From assembly GCF_002556545.1 (NCBI RefSeq), contig NZ_CP022685.1:1426001-1490000 (forward strand): DNA of 64,000 nt. Direction: 5' to 3'. The position numbers were made by a program, and so were the translations under genes. The notes below the pieces were generated by a model. The model did no database searches. It was not told the origin of the DNA and saw only the letters and a program-made list of their open reading frames with translations. Shown here piece after piece: positions 26,198 to 33,537 of the stretch (the first letter of the stretch is position 1; each line of letters starts with the position of its first letter). This DNA comes from Streptomyces formicae (GTDB lineage Bacteria > Actinomycetota > Actinomycetes > Streptomycetales > Streptomycetaceae).

Positions 26198-26396
26198 GTC
26201 TACTCGCTGACGTTCGTCTGGCAGTGCGTCTGACAGTGGCTTCCCCCCACTGGGACCCCTCCACCTTGCCAGCAGGACACCCGTTTGTGGGAGAGACCTT
26301 GGTCACCCACAACCCGGCCGGAGTGCCGTGCGTCTAAGTCGTGACACGAGCAGGGCTCGTCGCACGTACGCGCAGCATCCGACCGAGAGGTTCCCG

Positions 26397-27875
26397 ATGA
26401 GCACGAACCGGACACCCCGCCGCAGAGCGGGGCTCGCCCTCGCGGCCGCCCTCACCGCGGTGGCCGCCTTCACCGCACCGGTCTCGCAGGCCGCGCCCGC
26501 CACCGTCCAGAAGCCCTCGCCCGGGGCGCCGGGACTCGGCGACCCGATGTTCCCGCTCGACGGGAACGGCGGCTACGCGATCGACCGCTACTACCTGGAC
26601 TTCGACTGGCAGGCGCCGAAGACCCCCTTCGGGGCCACGACGACGATCAAGGCGCACGCCACCCAGGCGCTCTCCCGCTTCAACCTCGACTTCGGCGGCA
26701 ACACCCTGCACTCCGTGACGGTGAACGGCGCCCCCGCCACGACGTCGCGCTCCGGCGACGAGCTGACCGTCACCCCCAAGTCCCCGCTGGCCAAGGGCAG
26801 CTCCTTCACCGTCAAGGTCGCCTACACCGCCGACCCGACGCAGACCCGGCACCGCGACGACGCGATCGAGGACTACGGCTGGATCCCCACGCCCGACGGC
26901 ACCGTGGTCTATCCGCAGCCCAACGGCGCCCGGCTGATCTTCCCCGGCAGCGACCACCCGAGCCAGCGCGCGCCGATCACCTTCCGGATCACCACCCCGG
27001 GCGACCGCACGGCCGTCGCCAACGGCAGGCTCGTCTCGCGCACCGAGCGTCCCGACGGCCGCGTCCGCTGGACGTACGACTCCGAACAGCCGCTCTCCAC
27101 CCAGCTGGTGCAGCTCGCCGTCGGCAAGTTCACGGTGGTCGAGAGCGAGGGGCCCGGCGGTCTGCCGCTGCGCGACGTCGTTCCCGACGCGCTGGTCGAG
27201 CCGACGGCCGCGTACCGAAGTCTCACCCCGGACCATCTGCAGTGGCTCCAGGAGCGGCTCGGTCCCTATCCCTTCGACCGCTACGGCATCCTCGTCGGCG
27301 ACACCGACCTCGGTGTCGCCCTGGAGACGCAGACGCTGTCGCTCGTCCCCAAGGCGGACCTGCTCGGCACCAAGGTCGACGCCGAGCGGAACATGGTGCA
27401 CGAGCTGACCCACCAGTGGTTCGGCGACAGCGTGGCGCTCAAGAGCTGGTCCGACCTGTGGGTGAGCGAGGGGCACGCCCGCTTCTACGACCGGCTGTAC
27501 TCCGAACAGCACGGCGGCGAGAACTTCGAGGCCCTCATGAAGGCCGCGTACAAGGCCCACGACCAGTGGCGCCGCGACTACGGCGCTCCCGCCGAGCCGA
27601 CCGAGCCGAACCTCTTCAAGCGCATGCGGTACGACGGTTCCGCGCTGGTCCTGTACGCCCTGCGCGAGCAGGTCGGCGACGCCACGTTCCAGAAGATCGA
27701 ACGCGCCTGGGTCAGCGGCTTCAAGGGCCGCACGGCGGGCACCCAGGACTTCATCGACCTGGCGTCGAAGGTCGCGGGCCAGGACCTCGAAGGGTTCCTG
27801 CGGCCGTGGCTGTACGGCGCGAAGACGCCGCCGATGCCGGGGCATCCGGACTGGGTGGTGGACCCGGCCACGTGA
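26397..27875 (+). CDS. Secreted M1-family metallopeptidase
   Basis: 492 residues. It has a signal peptide (RRRAGLALAAALTAVAAFTA, cleavage near AQA/AAPA) and then an N-terminal beta domain. The gluzincin site is HELTHQWFGDSV, with zinc ligands His335 and His339 and Glu358 in WVSEGHARF. The usual GxMEN exopeptidase motif is altered (VALETQTLS), so aminopeptidase specificity is uncertain. The ATG at 26397 follows GAGAGG. It probably digests peptides outside the cell. Confidence 0.9.
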   Translation: MSTNRTPRRRAGLALAAALTAVAAFTAPVSQAAPATVQKPSPGAPGLGDPMFPLDGNGGYAIDRYYLDFDWQAPKTPFGATTTIKAHATQALSRFNLDFGGNTLHSVTVNGAPATTSRSGDELTVTPKSPLAKGSSFTVKVAYTADPTQTRHRDDAIEDYGWIPTPDGTVVYPQPNGARLIFPGSDHPSQRAPITFRITTPGDRTAVANGRLVSRTERPDGRVRWTYDSEQPLSTQLVQLAVGKFTVVESEGPGGLPLRDVVPDALVEPTAAYRSLTPDHLQWLQERLGPYPFDRYGILVGDTDLGVALETQTLSLVPKADLLGTKVDAERNMVHELTHQWFGDSVALKSWSDLWVSEGHARFYDRLYSEQHGGENFEALMKAAYKAHDQWRRDYGAPAEPTEPNLFKRMRYDGSALVLYALREQVGDATFQKIERAWVSGFKGRTAGTQDFIDLASKVAGQDLEGFLRPWLYGAKTPPMPGHPDWVVDPAT

Positions 27876-27887
27876 CGCGGGGCGGCG

Positions 27888-28538
27888 TCACGGTGTGAGA
27901 GGGCCGCCCGCTCGTCGCGGGGCGGGCGGGCGACGCCGCGCGACCCACAGCAGCAGGACCACCGAGGACACGGCGGCGGTCGCGCACCACGTCGAGATGT
28001 ACTCCTGGCGCCACAGCACGAAGGAGACCGCGGCCCCGACGGCGACCAGGACGCCGAACAGGGCGAGGCCGCGGTCACCGGAGAGGACCAGGGAGCCGAT
28101 GGTGGCGAAGAGGTAGCCAGCGACGACCAGCTCCGCCCGGGGCAGCCCCAGGGAGTAGCCGACCGTGTGCCCGCGGATCTCGGCGGTCACGGTGCGGGTC
28201 GCCAGCGCGTGCGCGAGCGCGGCGGCGGTCGCGCACCCCACCACGAGAGGGACGGCCAACCGGCGGCGGGCCCCCGGCGGCGCGGCGCACAGCACGGCCG
28301 CCGGTACCCACAGCGCGAGCAGCGGCAGCGCGATGACGGCCCAGGCGAGCGTGGCGGGCCCGGTGCCGCCGTCGTGGTGCCAGACCGCGGCCTCGATGAT
28401 CTGGTGGACCCCCAGCAGGACGGGCAGCGCGGCCAGCGGCAGGTCACGGGGGCGGCGGGCCGCCAGGGTCGCCGAGGCGACCCCCACCGCGGCGATGCCC
28501 GCGCCCGCGACGAGATCGGCGGTAGCGCTCCAGCACAT
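27888..28538 (-). CDS. DUF6629-like membrane protein
   Basis: 216 residues with about seven hydrophobic segments, beginning MCWSATADLVAGAGIAAVGV, the characteristic opening of this actinobacterial family; HQIIEAAVWHHDGG contains the conserved His/Glu cluster. Function unknown. Three 22-bp direct repeats lie upstream of its start. Confidence 0.75.
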   Translation of the reverse strand: MCWSATADLVAGAGIAAVGVASATLAARRPRDLPLAALPVLLGVHQIIEAAVWHHDGGTGPATLAWAVIALPLLALWVPAAVLCAAPPGARRRLAVPLVVGCATAAALAHALATRTVTAEIRGHTVGYSLGLPRAELVVAGYLFATIGSLVLSGDRGLALFGVLVAVGAAVSFVLWRQEYISTWCATAAVSSVVLLLWVARRRPPAPRRAGGPLTP

Positions 28539-28580
28539 GGCGGCAACGCTACGACGGAGGCGGCGCGGGGGCGCGTCGGC

Positions 28581-28638
28581 TGCGCTTTCCGGCTGCCCCC
28601 GGTGCGCTTTCCGGCCGCCCCGGCTGCGCTTTTCGGAC
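28581..28638. repeat. Three direct repeats with 22-bp period upstream of the DUF6629-like gene
   Basis: TGCGCTTTCCGGC at 28581 and 28603 and TGCGCTTTTCGGA at 28625 start exactly 22 bp apart. They lie 43-100 bp upstream of the leftward start at 28538. The helical spacing suggests a binding array for a regulator; the role is inferred. Confidence 0.65.
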
Positions 28639-28641
28639 GAC

Positions 28642-28678
28642 CGGGCGAGCTCCGGGTTCCCCCGCCGGAGCTCGCCCG
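28642..28678. terminator. Terminator after the beta-propeller gene
   Basis: CGGGCGAGCTCCGG and CCGGAGCTCGCCCG form a perfect 14-bp stem with a 9-base loop, about 20 bp beyond the stop of the leftward beta-propeller gene. Confidence 0.85.
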
Positions 28679-28699
28679 CTCACGTCGTCCCGGCGGGTG

Positions 28700-30073
28700 T
28701 CAGCCCCCGTGGGACAGTCGGGGTTCGATCCTGAAGAGTTCGCCGCCGACCTGGCCGACGAGGCTCTTGTCCTCGCTCATGAGTTCGGGCGCGATCCCGG
28801 GCCGCATCGGGGTCTTCGGCAGCGGGACCTTGCCGCGCCAGCGCACGTCGCCGCTGTCCAGGTCGAGGCCCACCAGGTGGCCCGACGGGTCGAGGAAGTA
28901 CGCCACCCGGCTCGTGAGGTCCACCGCGGCCGCCGAGGCCAGCTCTCGCATCGTGGCGTCGCGCGGGTCCTCGCGGAGCGTGAGACCCGTGGCGCTCGAC
29001 CACAGCCGCTCGCCGTTGTCCGCGGAGTACGCGACGGCGTTGCCGTCCCTGTCGATGCCCAGGATGCGGCCGTCCGCGACCGTGCCCATGGCCAGGCGGT
29101 CCATCCGGTGGCGCGTCACCTTGCCGGAGCCGGTGTCGACGCGGATCAGGGTGGCGGGGCCCGGCTCGCCGGTGAGCGGCTTGCCGTCGGCCGGGCCCGC
29201 CAGCAGCACGGCGTCCCCGTCCGTACCGATCTTCATGGTGGGGCCCTTGACGGACGCCACCGTCTCCGGCCTGCCCGTCTTCGGGTCGAGGCGGATGACG
29301 GCGCTCCGCTGCGGCGCCTTCTCGCTGTCCGGGGAGCACGTCATGTACGGGACGCCGCCGATGACGGCCCGGTCGCAGTCGGCCTGCTTCCGGGTGTACG
29401 TCCACAGCGTCCGGCCCGTCCTGCCGTCCAGCGCGGCGACGCGCTTGAAGGTGGGCGCGTTGGCGAGGACACCGCCGTCGAACAGGACGGCGGAGGTGCC
29501 GCCCCTGCTGTCGTCGGCCAGCTCGTGCTTCCACAGCACCCGCCGCGTCCCGGCGTCGAGGGCGACGAGGTCGGTGCCCGCCCTGGACGCCCCCGGGTCG
29601 TGATCGGCGTAGGTGTACACCACCCCGTCCCGGGCACCGGGAAACGTGCCCGCCGGGGTGCTGCCGCTGTGGCCGTCCTCGGCCTTCCGCCGCCAGTCGA
29701 CCTTTCCGGTACGACCGTTCACCCCGATGGCGTCGTACTTCTCGCCCCTGCAGTACACGTCACGCGGATCGATCCCGATCGCGCAGGCGTCCCAGGACGG
29801 CGCGGGCAGCGTGGTCCGCCAGAGCAGCTTGCTCTGCTTGCTCACCCCCGCGGCCGGTCGCGACGTCCCGTCGTCGCCGAGTGCGCCGGTGGTGAGGGCG
29901 GCGCCCAGGGTGATGCCCGCGAGGCCGAGCACGGTGCCCGTCGCGCGGACGGCGTTGCGCCGTCGGCGACGGCCCACCAGACGCTCGGCGATGCCCGCGG
30001 GGGCCGCGGGGTTCTCGGGGGTCCAGGCGTGCAGGACGTCCCTGATCGTGTCGTCGAGCTGCTCGGGGTTCAT
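28700..30073 (-). CDS. Membrane-anchored PQQ-type beta-propeller protein next to an ECF sigma factor
   Basis: 457 residues. The cytoplasmic N-terminus (MNPEQLDDTIRDVLHAWTPE) is followed by one membrane segment at about residues 42-65 (ATGTVLGLAGITLGAALTTG). A long extracytoplasmic WD/PQQ-like propeller has repeats such as VNGRTGKVDWR, LDAGTRRVLWKHEL, LDGRTGRTLWTY and LDLDSGDVRWRG. Its ATG overlaps the stop of the ECF sigma gene (ATGA). That position and topology suggest a surface sensor or anti-sigma-like partner; no zinc anti-sigma motif is present, so this is inference. Confidence 0.8.
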   Translation of the reverse strand: MNPEQLDDTIRDVLHAWTPENPAAPAGIAERLVGRRRRRNAVRATGTVLGLAGITLGAALTTGALGDDGTSRPAAGVSKQSKLLWRTTLPAPSWDACAIGIDPRDVYCRGEKYDAIGVNGRTGKVDWRRKAEDGHSGSTPAGTFPGARDGVVYTYADHDPGASRAGTDLVALDAGTRRVLWKHELADDSRGGTSAVLFDGGVLANAPTFKRVAALDGRTGRTLWTYTRKQADCDRAVIGGVPYMTCSPDSEKAPQRSAVIRLDPKTGRPETVASVKGPTMKIGTDGDAVLLAGPADGKPLTGEPGPATLIRVDTGSGKVTRHRMDRLAMGTVADGRILGIDRDGNAVAYSADNGERLWSSATGLTLREDPRDATMRELASAAAVDLTSRVAYFLDPSGHLVGLDLDSGDVRWRGKVPLPKTPMRPGIAPELMSEDKSLVGQVGGELFRIEPRLSHGG

Positions 30074-30621
30074 GTGCGGGCTCCCTTCAGGGACATGGCG
30101 TGCGGGGCGGTGGTGGCGTTCTGGCCGGGGAGGCCCAGCTCCGGCGCGAGGGTGCGCAGCCGGGCCAGGGAGCGGTGGGTGGTGCTGCGTACGGTGCCCA
30201 CCGAGCAGCCGAGCGCGGCCGCGACCTCCGTCTCGGACAGGTCCTCGAAGTAGCGCAGCACGAGCACGGTGCGCTGTCGCGGCGTCAGCCTGGCCAGCGC
30301 CCCGCTGACGGTGATCCGCAGATCCGCTGCGGACGTGCCGTCGGCGACGCCGAGGCGCTCGGGCGGCGTGGCGAACGTGGGCTCGCGGTGCGGTCTGCGC
30401 AGCCGCCAGCGGCTGATCTGGTGCCGGTACATCACCTTGCGCACATAGCCTTCCGGGTCCTCGATGTGCCGCCAGCGCCCCAGCGCCTTCAGCAGAGCGA
30501 TCTGCACAAGGTCCTCGGCTTCGTGGCGATCGCCGCCCGTGAGCAGGTTCGCCAGGCGGAGCAAGGCGCTCCACCGGGCGTCGACGAAGTCCCGGAATCT
30601 CTCGTGGTCCTGCGGGTTCAT
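30070..30621 (-). CDS. SigE-family ECF RNA polymerase sigma factor
   Basis: 183 residues with sigma region 2 (FRDFVDARWSALLRLANLLT, HEAEDLVQIALLKALGRW) and region 4 (LTPRQRTVLVLRYFEDLSET, VAAALGCSVGTVRSTTHRSLARL). It belongs to the small ECF group common in actinobacteria that sits with membrane-anchored sensor genes. The ATG at 30621 precedes MNPQDHERF. Translation is coupled to the downstream beta-propeller gene by an ATGA overlap. No clear ECF autoregulatory promoter is recognised upstream. Confidence 0.9.
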   Translation of the reverse strand: MNPQDHERFRDFVDARWSALLRLANLLTGGDRHEAEDLVQIALLKALGRWRHIEDPEGYVRKVMYRHQISRWRLRRPHREPTFATPPERLGVADGTSAADLRITVSGALARLTPRQRTVLVLRYFEDLSETEVAAALGCSVGTVRSTTHRSLARLRTLAPELGLPGQNATTAPHAMSLKGART

Positions 30622-30726
30622 GGCCCCTCCCGTTTCTGACGACCACAAGGACGCGTGGACTCCCGGCAATCTATGTCTGCCGTCGCGGAATTCTTCACGG
30701 ATCTCTTCAGCCGACAGGGCGGACAG

Positions 30727-30766
30727 GGAGGAAGCCCTCTCCCCGCGATGGGAGAGGGCTTCCTCC
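30727..30766. terminator. Terminator after the C39-like peptidase gene
   Basis: GGAGGAAGCCCTCTCCC (30727-30743) and its complement (30750-30766) form a perfect 17-bp stem with a CGCGAT loop, ten bases after the leftward stop. Confidence 0.9.
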
Positions 30767-30775
30767 TGCGCCCCG

Positions 30776-32215
30776 TCAGCGGATACCGACCGCCGCGAGC
30801 GCCTTGCGCTGGGCCGAGGAGAGCTTCGTCGGGAAGTAGAGGTAACAGACCCCGCCCGTGCCCGAGACCACCTTCCCCGAGGCGTTGTAGCGCTTGGTGC
30901 GCAGCCAGATGTTCTCCCACTCACGCCTCTTGTAGACGCGGCGCACCGCCGGATCGGACGGTGAGGCGGGGTCGTTGGCGATCACGTCGCCGCCCGCGGT
31001 GAAGCCGATGACCGTCATCAGGTGGCCCGCCGTGCCGTAGCCCGCGCCGGTCAGTTCCTCCTTGCGGAAGGACTGGGACGTTATGGCCGGGATGCCCGCG
31101 GCGATCAGCGACTCCAGCTCCGTGAGGGACGCGAGGCGCGTCACGACGCCCTGGAGGTCCTTGTACGTCGCGGCGTACGCGGCGTTGAACGGCCAGTTGC
31201 CACAGCCCTCGTACTGGTAGTCGAAGGTGAAGCGGGCCGCGTGGCACACCTGCGGGTCGGCGTAGGTCGGGTCGACCCAGGCGAGGTCTTCGGGGGTGGG
31301 TTTGCGGCCCCAGTACTCGATGATCATCTGCGAGGAGGTGGGGCTGCACCACGCCTCGCCCCCGTTGTCGTACTCGGGGTACTGCCCGGCGTGGATCTCC
31401 TGCGAGTAGCGCGGAACCTTCAGTTCCTTGGCCAGGCCCGGCGTGGACGCCGGGACCGTGAAGCGGTCGGGGACCGCAGAGGCCATGGCGCCGAGCCGCC
31501 AGACCGTGGGCGTCGCGGTGTCGCCGGGCTTGCGGTACAGCGTCAGGCGCAGCCGGTAGGAGACGATCCGCAGGGCCGCCGTCGTGTCGTCCAGGGAGAG
31601 CGTGTCCGTCCAGACGGTGGACTTCCCGTCGGTCTGGTCGTCGACCGAGGTCCGCCGGATGTCGACCGCGATGTCGTCGCCCGCGGTCCAGCGCCCCATG
31701 ACGTACCAAGGGGTCTCGGTCTTGTCGGAGTAGGTGCCGCGCAGCTCGACCTGGAGCCAGGTGCCCGCCGGGGTGCGCGCGTTCCAGGAGGCGATGGCCT
31801 CCGTCGCGGGCACGGTGGAGCGGTGGGTCGGCGAGGTCCACCGGGCGTACTCCCAGGTGGCGGTCGTGCCGGTGTGCGGATCGGTGTAGTCGGTGCGTCC
31901 CGCGGCCTTGGCGATGCGCAGCCCGGGGCGGCTCCCCGCGACCACGGCGGTGCCCTCGGCGGTGCCGGTGCGCCAGTCCTCGTACGAGGTCCAGAAGTGG
32001 TTGTCCACGAGACGGGCCGCGCGCGGCGGGCGGGCGGCGGGCCCCGTGGCGCCGAGGGCGGGGCTCGCTGTGGCCGCGATGGCGGCCACCGCGGCGGCCG
32101 TGGCGAGCACGGTTCTGCGGGACATGTCGTCTGCTCGGTCTGCTCGGTCAGTTCTGCCGGCCCGGTCAGTTCTGTCGGTTCTGCCAGCTCGGTCTGCTCG
32201 GTCTGCTCGGTCCAT
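30776..32215 (-). CDS. Secreted C39-family peptidase
   Basis: About 479 residues. A Tat-like signal (MSRRTVLATAAAVAAIAATA, end near ALGA) precedes a beta-sandwich domain and a papain-like C39 domain. Catalytic candidates are Cys in EAWCSPTSSQM, His in AGHLMTVIGF and Asp/Asn in VIANDPAS. It is likely an exported protease acting on peptides or peptidoglycan-linked substrates. The ATG at 32215 has GGGGG seven bases upstream. It adds about 30 residues of DRADRAGRTDR repeats in front of the signal. Starting at the internal ATG 32125 would give a normal signal but has no ribosome binding site. Confidence 0.82.
   Translation of the reverse strand: MDRADRADRAGRTDRTDRAGRTDRADRADDMSRRTVLATAAAVAAIAATASPALGATGPAARPPRAARLVDNHFWTSYEDWRTGTAEGTAVVAGSRPGLRIAKAAGRTDYTDPHTGTTATWEYARWTSPTHRSTVPATEAIASWNARTPAGTWLQVELRGTYSDKTETPWYVMGRWTAGDDIAVDIRRTSVDDQTDGKSTVWTDTLSLDDTTAALRIVSYRLRLTLYRKPGDTATPTVWRLGAMASAVPDRFTVPASTPGLAKELKVPRYSQEIHAGQYPEYDNGGEAWCSPTSSQMIIEYWGRKPTPEDLAWVDPTYADPQVCHAARFTFDYQYEGCGNWPFNAAYAATYKDLQGVVTRLASLTELESLIAAGIPAITSQSFRKEELTGAGYGTAGHLMTVIGFTAGGDVIANDPASPSDPAVRRVYKRREWENIWLRTKRYNASGKVVSGTGGVCYLYFPTKLSSAQRKALAAVGIR
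32126..32215 (-). repeat. 9-bp repeats encoding a DRA/TDR tract before a signal peptide
   Basis: Imperfect copies of GACCGAGCA fill the coding strand between ATG 32215 and ATG 32125, giving DRADRADRAGRTDRTDRAGR and more. The period is in frame, so copy-number change would keep the frame and alter the length of the n-region. Confidence 0.75.
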
Positions 32216-32417
32216 GAAGGGACCCCCAGTCGACGTGGTCTCCGGCCGGACGCCGGAAGGTCGGGTCAGGTGCACGGAAGTGGGCCAACTATGGCCGGTC
32301 CCCGCCGACTTCTGCCAGCGCTTCGGGCACTGCCGCGCGCATCATTATTGGCCTCTACCAATGGCATGACCTGCGGCGGCGCGCGGAACACATCCTTCCG
32401 CGGTCGTACGCTTGCCG

Positions 32418-33071
32418 ATGATGACCAGGCACCCGGACCCACACTCGCGTCCGCACCCGCGCACCGCGCTCCCCCGCCTCGCCGAGGCCCTGCGGGGGCT
32501 GCCGCCCTCCTGCGGCCCCGTCCGGCTCGTCGCCGTGGACGGGCACGCGGGCTCGGGGAAGTCGACCTTCGCGCGCCGGCTCGCCGAGGCGCTCGGCGGG
32601 GCGCCCGTGCTGCGTCTCGACGACATCGCGAGCCACGACGCCCTGTTCGCCTGGACCGAGCGACTGCGCCGCACCGTCCTGGATCCGCTGGCGCGCGGCG
32701 AGACGGCGCATTACGCGGTCTACGACTGGACCGAGCGCCGTTTCGGGCCCGCCGACCGGGAGCTGCCGCCCGCGCCCGTGGTGATCGTCGAGGGGGTCGG
32801 CGCGGGCCGCGCGGCGCTGCGCCCCTTCCTCGCCCAGCTGTTGTGGATGGACGTGCCGCAGGAGGAGGCATGGGCGCGGGGACGCCATCGGGACGGACAG
32901 GTCCAAAGTGACTTCTGGGACGGATGGGAGCCCGCGGAACTCCGGCACTTCACCGAGGACCCTTCACGGCCGTTCGCTCACCTTTTGGTACGACAGAGTC
33001 CCGAGGGATACGAGTTGCTCCAGGGCCCCAATGAGACGCCAGTCGGGACCCAAGTCGTCACACTGAGTTAA
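32418..33071 (+). CDS. P-loop uridine kinase-like ATP-binding protein
   Basis: About 217 residues. The Walker A motif is AVDGHAGSGKSTFARRL; a switch segment (RLDDIASHDALFAW, YDWTERRFGP) and the lid region LLWMDVPQEEAWARGRHRDG follow. The layout resembles uridine kinase/phosphoribulokinase-like small P-loop enzymes, with no specific substrate motif. Two adjacent ATGs (32418, 32421) follow TACGCT by only a few bases and no Shine-Dalgarno is seen, so a leaderless transcript is possible. Confidence 0.75.
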   Translation: MMTRHPDPHSRPHPRTALPRLAEALRGLPPSCGPVRLVAVDGHAGSGKSTFARRLAEALGGAPVLRLDDIASHDALFAWTERLRRTVLDPLARGETAHYAVYDWTERRFGPADRELPPAPVVIVEGVGAGRAALRPFLAQLLWMDVPQEEAWARGRHRDGQVQSDFWDGWEPAELRHFTEDPSRPFAHLLVRQSPEGYELLQGPNETPVGTQVVTLS

Positions 33072-33151
33072 GAACCATCGGCGGTCCGCTGAACCTCCGG
33101 AAAAGCGCTTCCACTTGCTCCGGCCAGTTTCAGCGAGTGCCCCAACTCTGC

Positions 33152-33181
33152 TTGACCCAGGGGCCTTACAGGACTTACGTT
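33152..33181 (+). promoter_or_regulatory. Promoter of a possible small RNA
   Basis: TTGACC (33152-33157) and TTACGT/TACGTT (33175-33181) with a 17-18-bp spacer are close to the vegetative consensus. No gene starts within 300 bp downstream, but a two-hairpin element with terminator does. Confidence 0.55.
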
Positions 33182-33187
33182 CTGAAT

Positions 33188-33258
33188 GTGCGGTCCTACG
33201 GGACCGCCCGCAGACGCGAAGCCCCCGGTTGTTCCCCCGTGATCGGGGGCTTCGTTCT
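33188..33258 (+). ncRNA. Candidate small RNA with two hairpins
   Basis: About 70 bases, from just after the promoter to a terminator-like stem. Hairpin 1: GCGGTCC-TACG-GGACCGC (33190-33207), a 7-bp stem closed by a very stable cUACGg tetraloop. Hairpin 2: CGAAGCCCCCG / CGGGGGCTTCG (33217-33227 and 33244-33254), followed by TTCTGCCTTTC. The loop of hairpin 2 carries a second CCCCCG that could pair with the same CGGGGG instead. The rest of 33072-33537 shows no gene. It could also simply be the terminator of the upstream kinase-like gene; the independent promoter and first hairpin argue for an RNA. Confidence 0.5.
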
Positions 33259-33537
33259 GCCTTTCGGGCCCGATTTCCGGCTGCCCCGAGCGGCCGTTCG
33301 CTCACACTGGGTCACCATCGGGCCCGCTCCCCGGCGGCCCCGCGCGCCCGATCTCGCGGTGCGGCACCCTACGGCCGACCGCTCCCCCGCAGGTACGATG
33401 CATCTCGGTGCGCCTTTCGGACGGCTGATGCTCTGCGCGCCGAGTCAACTCCCGTCCGCAGCACGGTGGTTCAGCGAAGTGGCCGACGGGCACCGCCCGG
33501 CGGTACGCAAACGGGGGCACGGTTTGTGGGGGACGTG

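Noticed and set aside
33188..33258. 6C RNA
   Set aside because: The C-runs are five or shorter in the loops and the first hairpin has none, so the two-loop C6 pattern is not met.
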